From Neisseria mucosa (GTDB lineage Bacteria > Pseudomonadota > Gammaproteobacteria > Burkholderiales > Neisseriaceae): a DNA stretch of 64,000 nucleotides. The stretch is from the NCBI GenBank assembly GCA_003028315.1, contig CP028150.1, positions 2,294,001 through 2,358,000 of the forward strand. The letters are read 5' to 3'. Positions 1 through 9,088 of the stretch are shown in pieces (within the stretch, counting starts at the first letter, position 1; each line of letters begins with the position of its first letter). Under the pieces are notes generated by a model. That model was not told the origin of the DNA and made no database searches. It saw only the letters and a program-made list of their open reading frames with translations. The position numbers and the translations under genes were made by a program.

Positions 1-476
1 ACAGCCAAAGCGGCTTGTTCGCCCTGTTGCCCGCCGTCCGCAAGGCCGTGCGCCTGCCCGTCATAGCCGCAGGCGGCGTTTCCGATGCCGCCGCCATCCG
101 CGCCGCGCTGGAATTGGGCGCATCCGCCGTGCAGGTCGGAACCGCTTTCCTGCTCGCGGACGAAGCCCTGACCAAACCCGCCCACCGCGCCGCCATCCAA
201 ACCGCCCGTCCCGAAGATACCGTAGTGACCAACTTGTTCAGCGGCGGCGCGGCACGCGGACTTTACAACCGTTTCATACGCGAAGCCGGTCCGATGAATG
301 ACGCAGCGCTCCCGTTCCCCTTGGCAGGCGCAGCCGCCGGCGCCTTGAAAGCCACTGCCGAAAAACAAGGCTGCTATGACTTTTCCCCATTTTGGGCAGG
401 ACAAAACGCAGGACTGTGCCGCCCCGGCAGCGCGGCGGAAATCGTCGAACGGCTGTGTGGCGGCATCGAGCGTTAG
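1..476 (+). CDS. Nitronate monooxygenase (2-nitropropane dioxygenase family), C-terminal part
   Basis: The gene is cut by the left edge of the window; the open frame enters at base 3 and ends at TAG 474-476, leaving about 157 residues. The visible part is the second half of an FMN-binding TIM barrel: PVIAAGGVSD followed by GASAVQVGTAFL is the phosphate-binding pair of loops typical of nitronate monooxygenases. These enzymes oxidise alkyl nitronates (for example propionate 3-nitronate) with O2 and FMN in the cytoplasm. The family call is firm; the substrate is inferred. The first in-frame TTG at 15 is internal, not the true start. Confidence 0.8.
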   Translation, partial: SQSGLFALLPAVRKAVRLPVIAAGGVSDAAAIRAALELGASAVQVGTAFLLADEALTKPAHRAAIQTARPEDTVVTNLFSGGAARGLYNRFIREAGPMNDAALPFPLAGAAAGALKATAEKQGCYDFSPFWAGQNAGLCRPGSAAEIVERLCGGIER

Positions 477-1149
477 GACGGTTTGAATACGGGCAAGGCG
501 GACATGGCAAACAAGGTCGTCTGAAAACGGGGGGAGTGAGTTTGTTTCTCCCAAACTCAAATCTCAAAGTTTTCAGACGACCTTGTTTTAACTTGCAACC
601 TGCCCCCTCTCCCATCCGGCGGGAGAGGGCTGGGGAGAGGGTGGTTCTGCGGATTGCACGAATTTGATTTTACCTAAACCTCAGAAGCCACCCCCATCCT
701 AACCTTCCCCCGCTAGACGGGGGAAGGGACAGATTGCTGTTGCAGCAACGAGTAGCATGGGCTTTGCCCGCGAAACGAATGCCGAAATGGATGCCCATTC
801 GGCTGTTGGCTGATTTAGATTGTTAAATAGAAGATTTCGTGGGCGCAGCCCACGCTACTTGGGTTATCACAAGTCTGTTTTGATTGAGTAAAGGGTCGTC
901 TGAAAACGAGCGTGAACGAGTTTATCCAAAACTCGAATCTCAAAGTTTTCAGACGACCTCGTTTTTATCTGCAACCTGCCCCCTCTCCCGTCCGGCGGGA
1001 GAGGGCCGGGGAGAGGGTGGCTCTACGGGTTGTACGAATTTATTTGACCTAAAGTCACAAAGCCACCCCCATCCTAACCTTCCCCCGCCGGAAGGGGGAA
1101 GGGACAAGTTGCTGTTGCTGCAACGAGTTGCGCTGGGCGGTTTACCGCT
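477..1149. repeat. Intergenic block of dispersed composite repeats and two DUS pairs
   Basis: No gene is seen. The block has two inverted DUS pairs (511-587 and 893-960). Each is followed by a C/G-rich unit with CCCTCTCCC...GGGAGAGGG, then CCACCCCCATCCTAACCTTC, then (first copy only) a palindrome around GTGGGCNNNGCCCAC. The same unit recurs at about 33.4-34.0 kb and, inverted, at 49.9-50.3 kb. The second copy here is shorter and stops at the end of glmU. The 511-587 pair may terminate the nitronate monooxygenase transcript. Confidence 0.75.
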
Positions 1150-2523
1150 TTATTTCTTATCGCCTTTTTCCGGACGCACCCAGCCTTCGATGACGGTTTG
1201 GCGGGCGCGGGCGAGGGTGAGTTTGTTGTCTTCGACGTTTTTGGTAATCGTGCTGCCTGCGCCGGTTGTAACTTTGTTGCCGAGTTTGACAGGGGCGACT
1301 AAGACGCAGTTGGAGCCGATGCGGACTTCGTCGCCGATAACGGTTTTGTATTTGTTTACGCCGTCGTAGTTGGCGATGATTGTGCCTGCGCCGAAGTTGG
1401 TTTTGCTGCCGACTTCGGCGTCGCCGATGTAGGTGAGGTGGTTGGCTTTGGTGCCTTTGCCGATGGCGGCGTTTTTGATTTCGACGAAGTTGCCGACGTG
1501 TACGTCGTCTGAAAGGCGGGCTTGCGGACGCAGGCGGGCGTAGGGGCCGATTTGGTTGTTTTGTCCGACTTCGCAGTCTTCGAGGTGGGAGAAGGGGGCG
1601 ATTTTGCTGTTTGCGCCGATTTTGGCGTTTTTGATGACGCAGTTTGCGCCGATTTCGACGTTGTCGCCGATTTCGATGTCGCCTTCGAGGACGACGTTGA
1701 CGTCAATCACGATGTCTTGTCCGTGTTTCAGACGACCCCTTAAATCAAAGCGGGCGGGGTCGCGCAGGGTTACGCCTGCTTTGAGCAAGGCTTGCGCCTG
1801 TTCGGTTTGGAAGATGCGTTCGAGTTCGGCGAGCTGGAGTTTGTTGTTCACGCCGGCGGCGAGGTGGGAGGCGCGCACTTGGACGGGATGGACTTTGATG
1901 CCGTCGGCAACGGCTTTGGCGATGAGGTCGGTCAGGTAGTATTCGCCTTGGGCGTTGTTGCTGGAGAGGCTGTCCAGCCAGTTTTTGAGTTTGGCGTTGG
2001 GCAGGACGAGGATGCCTGTGTTGATTTCGCGGACGGCTTTTTGGGCGGCGTCGGCGTCTTTTTCTTCGACGATGGCGGTTACGCTGCCTTGGCTGTCGCG
2101 GATGATGCGGCCCAAGCCTGTCGGGTCGGCGGGAACGTCGGTCAACAGGCCGACTTCGCTGCCGGCGGCTTCGAGCAGGGTTTCGAGGGTGGCGGTGTCA
2201 ATCAGGGGGACGTCGCCGTACAGCACCAGCGTGCGGCCTTCGGCGGCAAGGTGCGGCAGGGCGGTTTTGACGGCGTGGCCGGTGCCGAGCTGTTCGGTTT
2301 GTTCGACCCAGACGACGTCGCGTTTGACGGTGTCCAAAACTTGGTCTTTGCCGTGTCCGATGACGACGCAGATGTTTTGCGGATGAAGCGCGGCGGCGGT
2401 GTCGATAACGCGCTCTACCATGGGCTTGCCGCCGATTCGGTGCAGCACTTTGGGCATTTTGGAATACATGCGCGTGCCTTTGCCGGCGGCGAGGATGACG
2501 ATGTTGAGGGGTGTGGCGGACAT
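1150..2523 (-). CDS. glmU: Bifunctional N-acetylglucosamine-1-phosphate uridyltransferase / glucosamine-1-phosphate acetyltransferase
   Basis: GlmU makes UDP-GlcNAc, the precursor of peptidoglycan and lipooligosaccharide, in two steps: acetylation of glucosamine-1-P, then uridylation. The 457-residue protein opens with the pyrophosphorylase signature LAAGKGTRM (about residues 11-19) and ends with a left-handed beta-helix of hexapeptide repeats (about 250-440) that holds the acetyltransferase site. Its length is normal. The ATG at 2523 is chosen because it places [16 protein letters not shown] at the N-terminus; an upstream in-frame ATG at 2544 would add seven unlikely residues. A DUS inside the gene encodes GRLK (near 1735). 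Transcribed leftward, with no partner gene in the same operon visible. Confidence 0.97.
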   Translation of the reverse strand: MSATPLNIVILAAGKGTRMYSKMPKVLHRIGGKPMVERVIDTAAALHPQNICVVIGHGKDQVLDTVKRDVVWVEQTEQLGTGHAVKTALPHLAAEGRTLVLYGDVPLIDTATLETLLEAAGSEVGLLTDVPADPTGLGRIIRDSQGSVTAIVEEKDADAAQKAVREINTGILVLPNAKLKNWLDSLSSNNAQGEYYLTDLIAKAVADGIKVHPVQVRASHLAAGVNNKLQLAELERIFQTEQAQALLKAGVTLRDPARFDLRGRLKHGQDIVIDVNVVLEGDIEIGDNVEIGANCVIKNAKIGANSKIAPFSHLEDCEVGQNNQIGPYARLRPQARLSDDVHVGNFVEIKNAAIGKGTKANHLTYIGDAEVGSKTNFGAGTIIANYDGVNKYKTVIGDEVRIGSNCVLVAPVKLGNKVTTGAGSTITKNVEDNKLTLARARQTVIEGWVRPEKGDKK

Positions 2524-2566
2524 GATGGGCTTTCTCGAATGCAATGTTGATGAAGGGGGTATTTGG

Positions 2567-2608
2567 GGGTCGTCTGAACGGGGTTTTGAGGTTTCAGACG
2601 ACCTTTTT
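2567..2608 (-). terminator. DUS inverted-pair terminator
   Basis: GGTCGTCTGAA (2568-2578) and its inverse (2593-2603) form a hairpin about 30 bases past the stop of the leftward lipoprotein gene that ends at 2637. Confidence 0.6.
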
Positions 2609-2636
2609 ATTTGGGTTCGGTGTGCGGACGTGGGGA

Positions 2637-2828
2637 TTATGGTTTATTGGGTTTGGGGTTCCAGCGGTACGAGTCGGCATGGCTGCCGTGTTCCAAGCGG
2701 TCGAGTGTGGTCGGCTTCAGGGGCGTACGCGCGGATGTGTCGGCGGGACGGCTGTCGAAGTCGTAGCGGTCTGTGGTGCAGCCGCTCAGGATGGCGGCGG
2801 TAACGAAAATCAGGGCGAGGGGGCGCAT
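2637..2828 (-). CDS. Small putative lipoprotein
   Basis: A 63-residue protein with a lipoprotein signal: [17 protein letters not shown], lipobox LSGC, predicted lipidated Cys17. The mature part is about 47 residues, polar and proline-rich, and no domain is recognised. It ends in front of a DUS hairpin and follows another small lipoprotein gene on the same strand that is separated by its own DUS hairpin, so each is probably its own transcript. Function unknown; envelope location inferred from the signal. Confidence 0.6.
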   Translation of the reverse strand: MRPLALIFVTAAILSGCTTDRYDFDSRPADTSARTPLKPTTLDRLEHGSHADSYRWNPKPNKP

Positions 2829-2886
2829 GGTTTTCTCCTTGTGAAGGACGGCAGATAGGGAACGAATGCGATTGCGGTTATGTTTG

Positions 2887-2924
2887 AGGTCGTCTGAAAC
2901 GGAAAAGACGGTTTCAGACGACCT
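2887..2924 (-). terminator. DUS inverted-pair terminator
   Basis: Paired AGGTCGTCTGAAAC / GTTTCAGACGACCT, 12 bases past the stop of the leftward lipoprotein gene ending at 2936. Confidence 0.6.
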
Positions 2925-2935
2925 ATGCGGGCGGA

Positions 2936-3226
2936 TTATTCCTCAGTTTGCGTTTCGGGCGCGGCGTGTCCGGCGCCTTGGGGTTTGTTCCATGTTGTGC
3001 CGCGTACGTTTTCTTGGTCGCCGTGCAGCGGTTTGAGGGTGCGGCGTTCGGGGCGGTATTGGTTGTAACGCATATCGCGGGAGTAGGTGCCGTCTTCGTA
3101 ATAGATGCGCGTGCCTTTTTCGTATTTGGGGCGCAGGGAGGTGTGGCCGGATTCGTTTTGGTAGGTTTCCCAAGTACAGCCGGTCAGGGTGGCTGCGGTG
3201 GCGAGGATGAGGGCGGTGTATCGCAT
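2936..3226 (-). CDS. Small putative lipoprotein
   Basis: A 96-residue protein with signal MRYTALILATAATLTGC (lipobox LTGC, Cys17). The mature part is hydrophilic, rich in Tyr, Arg and Gly. The signal is close in wording to that of the 63-residue lipoprotein downstream, so the two may be old paralogues, although the mature parts do not align by eye. Function not recognised. Confidence 0.65.
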   Translation of the reverse strand: MRYTALILATAATLTGCTWETYQNESGHTSLRPKYEKGTRIYYEDGTYSRDMRYNQYRPERRTLKPLHGDQENVRGTTWNKPQGAGHAAPETQTEE

Positions 3227-3288
3227 GATGGTTGTCCTTGTGGTCGGGCGGATTTGTGCCGTTGTTCAAACCCGATATTGTAAAGGTT

Positions 3289-3945
3289 TCAGACGAGTAC
3301 CGACAGTTTTTCGGCGCATTCGGCGAGCGCCTGCATATCTTTTGCAACGGCGTCGGTAAAGGGCAGGGGATGGGCTTTGCTGCCGAACCATATGGTTTTC
3401 ATGCCCAGCTCTTTGGCTTGGTGCAGGTTGTCCGCGCTGTCGTCGATCATGATGCACTGTTCGGGCGCAGCGTCGAGCAGGCGGCAGACGGTCAGGTAGG
3501 CTTGCGGGTCGGGCTTGTAGCGCAGTCCGAAGTCGTCCGTGCCGAGAAGTGCGTCAAAACGGTTTGCCAAACCCAATGCCCCGATAATGGCGCGGACGTA
3601 AAACGAAGGGCCGTTGGAAAAAACGGCTTTGCGTCCTTTCAGACGACCTAAAACGCTTTCGGTTCCCTCCATGCCTTGCAATTTTGCCAAGATTTGCGCG
3701 ATGGGATGGCTTTCGCGCAGAAATTCGCAGATGTCGATTTCGGGATGGTGGATTTGCAGGCCGGCAAGCGTCGCGCCGTACCGGTGCCAATAGTCCTGAC
3801 GCAGGTCGGATGCCGCTTCTTCAGAGAGTTTGAGGCGTTGTGCCATGTAGTCGGTCATGGCGCGGTTGATGATGTAAAAAATGCCGGCATCGGCGTTGTG
3901 CAGCGTGTTGTCGAGGTCAAAGAGCCAAACGGGGGAAAGGTTCAT
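3289..3945 (-). CDS. HAD-superfamily pyrimidine 5'-nucleotidase-like hydrolase
   Basis: A 218-residue HAD subfamily IA protein. Motif I is FDLDNTL (nucleophile Asp near residue 9), motif II is FSNG, motif III lies near KPDPQAY, and motif IV is IDDSADN. The pattern fits the YjjG/Sdt1 group that dephosphorylates pyrimidine nucleotides; the exact substrate is inferred. The start at 3945 puts MNLSPVWLFDLDNTL at the N-terminus; a longer frame would overlap the divergent thiB start. A DUS inside encodes GRLKG. It shares a short divergent promoter region (3946-4007) with thiB. Confidence 0.85.
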   Translation of the reverse strand: MNLSPVWLFDLDNTLHNADAGIFYIINRAMTDYMAQRLKLSEEAASDLRQDYWHRYGATLAGLQIHHPEIDICEFLRESHPIAQILAKLQGMEGTESVLGRLKGRKAVFSNGPSFYVRAIIGALGLANRFDALLGTDDFGLRYKPDPQAYLTVCRLLDAAPEQCIMIDDSADNLHQAKELGMKTIWFGSKAHPLPFTDAVAKDMQALAECAEKLSVLV

Positions 3946-4007
3946 GTCGTGTGTTGGTGCGGATTTTGTTATGATGTTTCGTATTTTACCCGTACAAAGG
4001 TTAGAGA

Positions 4008-5009
4008 ATGAAACTGAAATTATCCGCCCTCGCCTTCTTGCTGGCTTCGGCAAACTTATCCGCCCAGACCGAAGTGCGCCTTGCCGTGCACAAATCCTTC
4101 AGCCTGCCCCAATCCGTCCTCGCGCAGTTTGAAAAAGCCAACGACGCCAAAGTCTCCGTTATCAAAGCGGGCAGCGGCAACGAAATGCTCAACAAGCTGA
4201 TTCTCAGCAAGGCCAACCCGATTGCCGACGCGGTTTACGGTTTGGACAACGCCAACATCGGCAAAGCGCGCGAAGCAGGCATACTGGCGGCGGCGCAGCC
4301 CAAATCCGCGCCCGTTTCAGCGGGAATGCCCGTCATCGCGGCAGTCAATTACGGCTACGTTACCCTCAACTACGACAAAAAATGGTTTGAACAGAAAAAA
4401 CTGCCGCTGCCCAAAACCTTGCAGGACTTGACCCGCCCAGAATATAAAAACCTGCTGGTTACGCCCTCGCCCGCCACGTCCTCGCCCGGACTTGCCTTCC
4501 TGATGGCGAACATCGGCGGCATGGGCGAAGAGGGCGCGTTCAAATGGTGGGCGCAGATGCGTCAAAACGGCGTGAAAGTCGCCAAAGGCTGGAGTGAAGC
4601 TTATTACACCGACTTCACCCAAAACGGCGGCGCCTACCCGCTCGTCGTCAGCTACGCCGCCAGCCCCGCCGCCGAAGTCCACTACTCCAAAGGCAAATAC
4701 AGCGTGCCGCCGACCGGCAACCTCTTCCTCAAAGGCGGCGTGTTCCGCCAAGTCGAAGGCGCGGCAGTCTTGAAAGGCGCGAAACAGCCCGAGCTGGCGG
4801 CGAAACTCGTACAGTGGTTGCAAAGCGGCGAAGTGCAAAAAGCCCTGCCGACCGAAATGTGGGTCTATCCCGCCGTGAAAAACACGCCGCTGCCCAAAGT
4901 CTTCGAGTTCGCCCAAGCCCCGAAACACACCGACTCGCCCAGCCGCAACGACATCGACACCAAGCAGAAACAATGGGTCAGCCGCTGGACGAAGACTGTG
5001 TTAAGGTAA
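4008..5009 (+). CDS. thiB: Thiamine ABC transporter periplasmic substrate-binding protein
   Basis: A 333-residue secreted solute-binding protein with signal peptide MKLKLSALAFLLASANLSAQ, cleaved about residue 20. Landmarks shared with E. coli ThiB/TbpA are ADAVYGLDN, SPATSSPGL, KGWSEAY, VSYAASPA and WVYP near the end. It should bind thiamine or its phosphates in the periplasm. The permease and ATPase genes normally linked to it are not next to it here; the next gene is an unrelated small lipoprotein behind a DUS terminator. Confidence 0.85.
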   Translation: MKLKLSALAFLLASANLSAQTEVRLAVHKSFSLPQSVLAQFEKANDAKVSVIKAGSGNEMLNKLILSKANPIADAVYGLDNANIGKAREAGILAAAQPKSAPVSAGMPVIAAVNYGYVTLNYDKKWFEQKKLPLPKTLQDLTRPEYKNLLVTPSPATSSPGLAFLMANIGGMGEEGAFKWWAQMRQNGVKVAKGWSEAYYTDFTQNGGAYPLVVSYAASPAAEVHYSKGKYSVPPTGNLFLKGGVFRQVEGAAVLKGAKQPELAAKLVQWLQSGEVQKALPTEMWVYPAVKNTPLPKVFEFAQAPKHTDSPSRNDIDTKQKQWVSRWTKTVLR

Positions 5010-5014
5010 GCGGA

Positions 5015-5075
5015 AAGGTCGTCTGAAAACCCCAAAACGGTTTCAAACTGATCGAAACCACGTTTCAGACGACCC
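5015..5075 (+). terminator. DUS inverted-pair terminator after thiB
   Basis: AAAGGTCGTCTGAAAAC and CGTTTCAGACGACC flank a loop of about 30 bases just after the thiB stop codon. Confidence 0.5.
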
Positions 5076-5106
5076 CTTACCGTTTCGTTTTGAATGAAGG
5101 AATCCC

Positions 5107-5355
5107 ATGAAGAAGCCCCTACTCTACGCCTTCACGCTGACCGCACTTGGCGGCTGTTTCTACACCGAAACCCCTTACGGCCGCACCGCCGTCCTCGACC
5201 TGCCCGTCCATTCCCAAACCACCATCAACAAAACCGTTACCGTCAACGCCCCGCCGGGAACGACCGTCATCTATCAGGACAGCGAGCCGGTACACCGCTA
5301 CGGCTATCCCTACCCACCTTACCCGCGCCCGTATCCCGCGCGTCGGATTTATTAA
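5107..5355 (+). CDS. Small putative lipoprotein with Pro/Tyr-rich tail
   Basis: An 82-residue protein: signal MKKPLLYAFTLTALGGC (lipobox LGGC, Cys17), a short segment with NKTVTVNAPPGTTV, and a tail rich in Tyr and Pro (YGYPYPPYPRPYPARR). ATG 5107 follows a GAAGGAA ribosome site and starts the signal cleanly; an out-of-frame ATG lies upstream at 5094. No family recognised. Confidence 0.65.
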   Translation: MKKPLLYAFTLTALGGCFYTETPYGRTAVLDLPVHSQTTINKTVTVNAPPGTTVIYQDSEPVHRYGYPYPPYPRPYPARRIY

Positions 5356-5360
5356 GATCA

Positions 5361-5400
5361 AAAGGTCGTCTGAAAAATTAATTTCTGCTTTCAGACGACA
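5361..5400 (+). terminator. DUS inverted-pair terminator
   Basis: AAAGGTCGTCTGAAAA with TTTCAGACGACA about 8 bases after the stop of the small lipoprotein gene; it separates it from the maf locus. Confidence 0.6.
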
Positions 5401-5523
5401 TTATCCTTTTGTCCTTCAAATATACCGTTTAAGTTGTTCTTTACATTTTTTGTTTAAAATTAAATTAAACTAAGGAAGGTTAACCAACCTCAGTTTTTTT
5501 AATACGCAAATCTAAGGAACAAC

Positions 5524-6474
5524 ATGAAAATTCTTCTCTCTACACTTACCCTATCCGCCCTCCTGCTCACCGGCTGCGGTACACTGACCGGCATTCCTTC
5601 ACACGGCGGCGGCAAACGCTTTGCCGTCGAACAAGAACTCGTCGCCGCCTCGTCCCGTGCCGCCGTCAAAGAAATGGATCTGTCTGCCCTGAAAGGCCGA
5701 AAAGTCGCCCTTTACGTTTCTACCATGGGCGATCAAGGATCGGGCAACATTACCGGCGGACGCTACTCCATCGACGCATTGATTCGCGGCGGCTACCAAA
5801 ACAACCCCGACAGCGCCACCCAATACACCTATCCCACCTACGATACTACTGCCACTACCAAAGCTGACGCGCTCTCCAGCGTTACCACTTCCACATCGCT
5901 TTTGAACGCCCCCGCTGCCGCCCTGACCAGAAACAACGGACGCAAAGGCGAACGGTCTGCCGGACTGTCCGTCAACGGCATGGGCGACTACCGCAACGAA
6001 ACCCTGATTACCAACCCCCGCGACGTTTCCTTCCTGACCAACCTCGTACAAACCATCTTCTACCTGCGCGGCATCGAGGTCGTACCGCCCGAATACGCCG
6101 ACACCGACGTATTCGTAACCGTTGACGTATTCGGCACCATCCGCAGCCGTACCGAACTACACATCTACAACGCCGAAACCCTTAAAGCCCAGACCAAGCT
6201 CGAATATTTCGCCGTTGACCGCAACAGCCGAAAACTGCTGATCAAACCCACTTCCGCCGCCTACGAATCCCAATACAAAGAAAAATACGCCCTTTGGACC
6301 GGTCCTTACAAAGTCAGCAAAACCGTCAAAGCTTCAGACGGCCTGATGGTCGATTTCTCCGACATCACCCCCTACGGCGACACAACCGCCCAAAACCGTC
6401 CCGACTTCAAACAAGGCAATGCCCAAAACCTTGATGTCAGCGACGAAGTCATCCGCCGCCGTGAAGGAGAATAA
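5524..6474 (+). CDS. mafA: MafA-family adhesin lipoprotein
   Basis: A 316-residue lipoprotein (lipobox LTGC, Cys18) of the Neisseria multiple-adhesin family. It is recognised by [17 protein letters not shown] right after the lipid cysteine, [15 protein letters not shown], and the [15 protein letters not shown] region. MafA proteins are outer-membrane lipoproteins described as glycolipid-binding adhesins and are encoded next to MafB toxins. Here the mafA stop lies 3 bases before the mafB GTG start, so the two are translated from one message. An AT-rich promoter-like stretch lies at 5400-5510, and AAGGAAC precedes the ATG. Length is normal for the family. Confidence 0.93.
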   Translation: MKILLSTLTLSALLLTGCGTLTGIPSHGGGKRFAVEQELVAASSRAAVKEMDLSALKGRKVALYVSTMGDQGSGNITGGRYSIDALIRGGYQNNPDSATQYTYPTYDTTATTKADALSSVTTSTSLLNAPAAALTRNNGRKGERSAGLSVNGMGDYRNETLITNPRDVSFLTNLVQTIFYLRGIEVVPPEYADTDVFVTVDVFGTIRSRTELHIYNAETLKAQTKLEYFAVDRNSRKLLIKPTSAAYESQYKEKYALWTGPYKVSKTVKASDGLMVDFSDITPYGDTTAQNRPDFKQGNAQNLDVSDEVIRRREGE

Positions 6475-6477
6475 ACC

Positions 6478-8064
6478 GTGAAACCGCTGCGCAGACTGAC
6501 AAACCTCCTTGCCGCCTGCGCCGTAACGGCGGCTGCCTTCGGGCAGCCCGCCCTCGCGGCGGAATTAGCGGGAGATCCGTTCATCAAACAGAATATCAAT
6601 CGGGAAAATTTCGAGCCCGGCGGGAAATACCATCTTTTTGGCAGTAGGGGGGCTTTAGCCGAACGTACCGGCTCCATCGGTTTGGAAGGTATCCAAAGCA
6701 ACCAAATGGGTAACCTGCTTATTCAACAAGCAACGATCAAAGGCAATCTTGGTTATACCGTCCGTTTTTCTGGACACGGACACGAAGTCCACTCTCCCTT
6801 CGACAATCATGCCAGCCGTTCTGCTTCAGACGAGCAGGGTAACCCTGTCAACGGATTTACCTTGTACAAACTCGAGTGGAGCGGACACGAACACCATCCT
6901 GCCGACGGATACGACGGACCTCAAGGCGGTGGCTATCCTGCTCCCAAAGGTGCACGTGATATATACAGCTATGATGTAAAAGGTATCGCGCAAAACATCA
7001 GCCTGAACATAACGGACAATCGTAGTACACAACAGCGACTAACTGATCGTTTTGACAATGCAGGCAGAATGCTGACGCAAGGCATAGGCGATGGCTACCG
7101 CAGGGCAACCGAATACAATCCCGCATTGAACAAATTAGGCAATGCCGCCGAAGCTATTAATGGTTCGGCAGACATCATTAAAAATGTCATCGGTGCAGCA
7201 GGCGAGATTATCGGAGCAGGCGATGCTGTACAAGGTATAGGCGCAGGCATAGACATTGCTACCATGCACGGTTTAGATTTGCTTTCCACCGAAAACAAAA
7301 TTAAAGCTGTCAGCAATTTGGGTGGTTTGTCGCAATTCCAGAACAATGCCACAGAAACTGTCCGTGATTGGGCGGTCAGAAACCCGAATGCGGCACAAGG
7401 AGCAGAAGCACTTGGTAATATCGCCAAAGCGATTGTCCCTGTTACCAAAGGGGCGGAATATGCTCAAACCCGATACGACTGGGGTGGTATAGGTGCAAGC
7501 ACCGTCAAACAGTCGCAGATGGGCGCAGTTGCATTGCCGAAAGGGAAAGCACCTGTCGGGGAAAATTTTTCCCAAGCCCAACAAGGACGGTACAGTTATG
7601 ATTCACCGTACCACTCCCGCACTGTCAGAACGGAATTGGAACAGCGTTACGGCAAACAAAATGTCAAATCCTCGACAGTACCGCCGTCAAACGGCAAAAA
7701 TGTCAAACTGGCAAACCAAAGCCACCCGAAGACCGGGGTGCCGTTTGACAGTAAAGGATTTCCGAATTTTGAAAAAGACGTAAAATACGATACAAGAATT
7801 AATACCAAGGAGTTCAGATCGAAGGGTTCGACAGGGCAAATGAGGCTGGCGACCAAGGATCTGGCGGAAGCCATTCAAAAAGGACAGGTTCGCAAGTCAA
7901 GCTTTAACACAGAACAATTAAGGGCAATCGAAAAAGGCAAAGCCAAAATTCCCGGCTATACTTGGCATCATCATCAAGATACAGGAAGGATGCAATTGAT
8001 TGGTGAAGACTTGCATCATGATACCGGCCATATTGGTTGGGAAGCGATGAACAAAGGAAGGTAA
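6478..8064 (+). CDS. mafB: MafB polymorphic secreted toxin with C-terminal HNH/WHH nuclease
   Basis: A 528-residue toxin. Residues 1-28 are a signal peptide (start GTG, cleavage near LAAE). The MafB N-terminal domain (DUF1020) follows, with RFSGHGHEVHSPFDNHAS and the long Ala/Gly-rich helix EINGSADIIKN... common to MafB proteins. The variable tip, from about residue 385 on, ends with YTWHHHQDTGRMQLI and DLHHDTGHIG (WHH at 496-498), the signature of the WHH branch of the HNH/Endo VII nucleases. The expected activity is therefore DNA (or RNA) cleavage in a competing cell; this is inferred from family. The tip is more AT-rich than the N-terminal part, as expected for exchanged toxin ends. The cognate immunity gene starts 3 bases downstream. 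Confidence 0.92.
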   Translation: MKPLRRLTNLLAACAVTAAAFGQPALAAELAGDPFIKQNINRENFEPGGKYHLFGSRGALAERTGSIGLEGIQSNQMGNLLIQQATIKGNLGYTVRFSGHGHEVHSPFDNHASRSASDEQGNPVNGFTLYKLEWSGHEHHPADGYDGPQGGGYPAPKGARDIYSYDVKGIAQNISLNITDNRSTQQRLTDRFDNAGRMLTQGIGDGYRRATEYNPALNKLGNAAEAINGSADIIKNVIGAAGEIIGAGDAVQGIGAGIDIATMHGLDLLSTENKIKAVSNLGGLSQFQNNATETVRDWAVRNPNAAQGAEALGNIAKAIVPVTKGAEYAQTRYDWGGIGASTVKQSQMGAVALPKGKAPVGENFSQAQQGRYSYDSPYHSRTVRTELEQRYGKQNVKSSTVPPSNGKNVKLANQSHPKTGVPFDSKGFPNFEKDVKYDTRINTKEFRSKGSTGQMRLATKDLAEAIQKGQVRKSSFNTEQLRAIEKGKAKIPGYTWHHHQDTGRMQLIGEDLHHDTGHIGWEAMNKGR

Positions 8065-8066
8065 CT

Positions 8067-8456
8067 ATGTGGAAAATCATAAAAGAAGATAGTTATGATT
8101 TAGGATTTGCAATTAAATGCTTATTCTCTCAATCTATTGATTTAAATGAATTCAAGTTATGGATTGAGCAAGTAATAAGAGATATGCCCATCGAGGACAT
8201 CCCTTTTTATATTTTTGACTTGGCGGATTTCGATGGGGTAATTGCCGATATTGACAATATTGTAGGTTTTATTTCGAGTTACAGCCTATCAAAATCGAAA
8301 AAAAATGCCTTGACAGGCATTGCCTTCTTAAGGGGGATAGATGTCTATGACCCTCCCGTTTCAAAAGAAAAAGCATTAAAAGCCTTAGAGAAATATCCTG
8401 AAATTTATCAGAAGTTTCAGCATTTCTTTCCGTTTGTAGAACTGCCTCCGCTTTAA
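8067..8456 (+). CDS. mafI: Probable cognate immunity protein of MafB
   Basis: A 129-residue acidic cytoplasmic protein with no signal peptide. ATG 8067 is preferred over an upstream in-frame ATG (8037) inside mafB because AAAGGAAG lies 6-7 bases before it and it begins just after the mafB stop. Position directly behind the toxin, small size, acidity and low GC all fit an immunity protein that blocks the WHH nuclease. No named immunity family was recognised from the sequence. Confidence 0.8.
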   Translation: MWKIIKEDSYDLGFAIKCLFSQSIDLNEFKLWIEQVIRDMPIEDIPFYIFDLADFDGVIADIDNIVGFISSYSLSKSKKNALTGIAFLRGIDVYDPPVSKEKALKALEKYPEIYQKFQHFFPFVELPPL

Positions 8457-8462
8457 AGGGTA

Positions 8463-8508
8463 AAAAGGTCGTCTGAAAAACCAACTTTGGTTTTTCAGAC
8501 GACCTTTG
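8463..8508 (+). terminator. DUS inverted-pair terminator between the two immunity-type genes
   Basis: AAAAAGGTCGTCTGAAAAACC and its inverse with a short loop and a T-run lie 7 bases after mafI. It would limit read-through into the SUFU-domain gene. Confidence 0.65.
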
Positions 8509-8525
8509 AAAACAGGCTAAAAAGC

Positions 8526-9062
8526 ATGGACTACAACCAAACTGTTTTATCTCACTTGCAAAGATTTTGGAAACATCATGATATTAAAAGATTTACTTGG
8601 GCTTTAGGAAGAATTGTTGAAGAACTTCCCGATTTCCAAGTTTTCCAAGTGATTCCTAACCATGCAGATGAGCCTTGGGTTTATGTCAGCTCCGGGATAG
8701 GTCCATTTTTAGGACAGGAGTTTTTTATCGTCAGCCCGTTTGAAACGCCTGAACATATTGAGACCTTGGCAATGCTGGCATCTGCAAGTATGCATTATCC
8801 TGATCAATTTCAATTAGGGAAAACCGTCAATATCGGCAGACCGTGGGTTGAGCAATCATCCTTCCAGCATTTTCTGATTTCTCTGCCTTATCCTTATGGG
8901 CAAGAGTTGGAATATATGGATAATGTCCGATTTTTTTGGTTATTGCCGATTACTCATCAAGAGAGGCTTTTTTTAGATACTCATTCGGTAGAAGAATTGG
9001 AAACAAGATTTGATGAGCTAGGTATTGATTATTTAGATATAAATCGTGCAAGTACTATATAG
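8526..9062 (+). CDS. SUFU (suppressor of fused)-domain protein, probable second immunity protein
   Basis: A 178-residue cytoplasmic protein. The pattern RWALGRIVEELPDF-like opening, WVYVSSGIG, EFFIVSPFE, HIETLAMLASASMHYPDQF, GRPWVEQSSFQHFLISLPYPYG and FFWLLPITHQERLFLDTHSVEELE matches the bacterial SUFU-like domain, which is common among immunity proteins in polymorphic-toxin loci. It lies behind the mafB/mafI pair but after a DUS terminator and has no toxin module of its own here, so it is likely an orphan immunity gene. ATG 8526 is chosen because the in-frame sequence before it is the DUS hairpin. Confidence 0.8.
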   Translation: MDYNQTVLSHLQRFWKHHDIKRFTWALGRIVEELPDFQVFQVIPNHADEPWVYVSSGIGPFLGQEFFIVSPFETPEHIETLAMLASASMHYPDQFQLGKTVNIGRPWVEQSSFQHFLISLPYPYGQELEYMDNVRFFWLLPITHQERLFLDTHSVEELETRFDELGIDYLDINRASTI

Positions 9063-9088
9063 CAGGGTAGATTAAAAACCCAACAATC

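Noticed and set aside
1356..1706. Ser/Thr/Lys-rich leftward frame inside glmU
   Set aside because: Out-of-frame reading of the hexapeptide-repeat region of glmU; no ribosome site.
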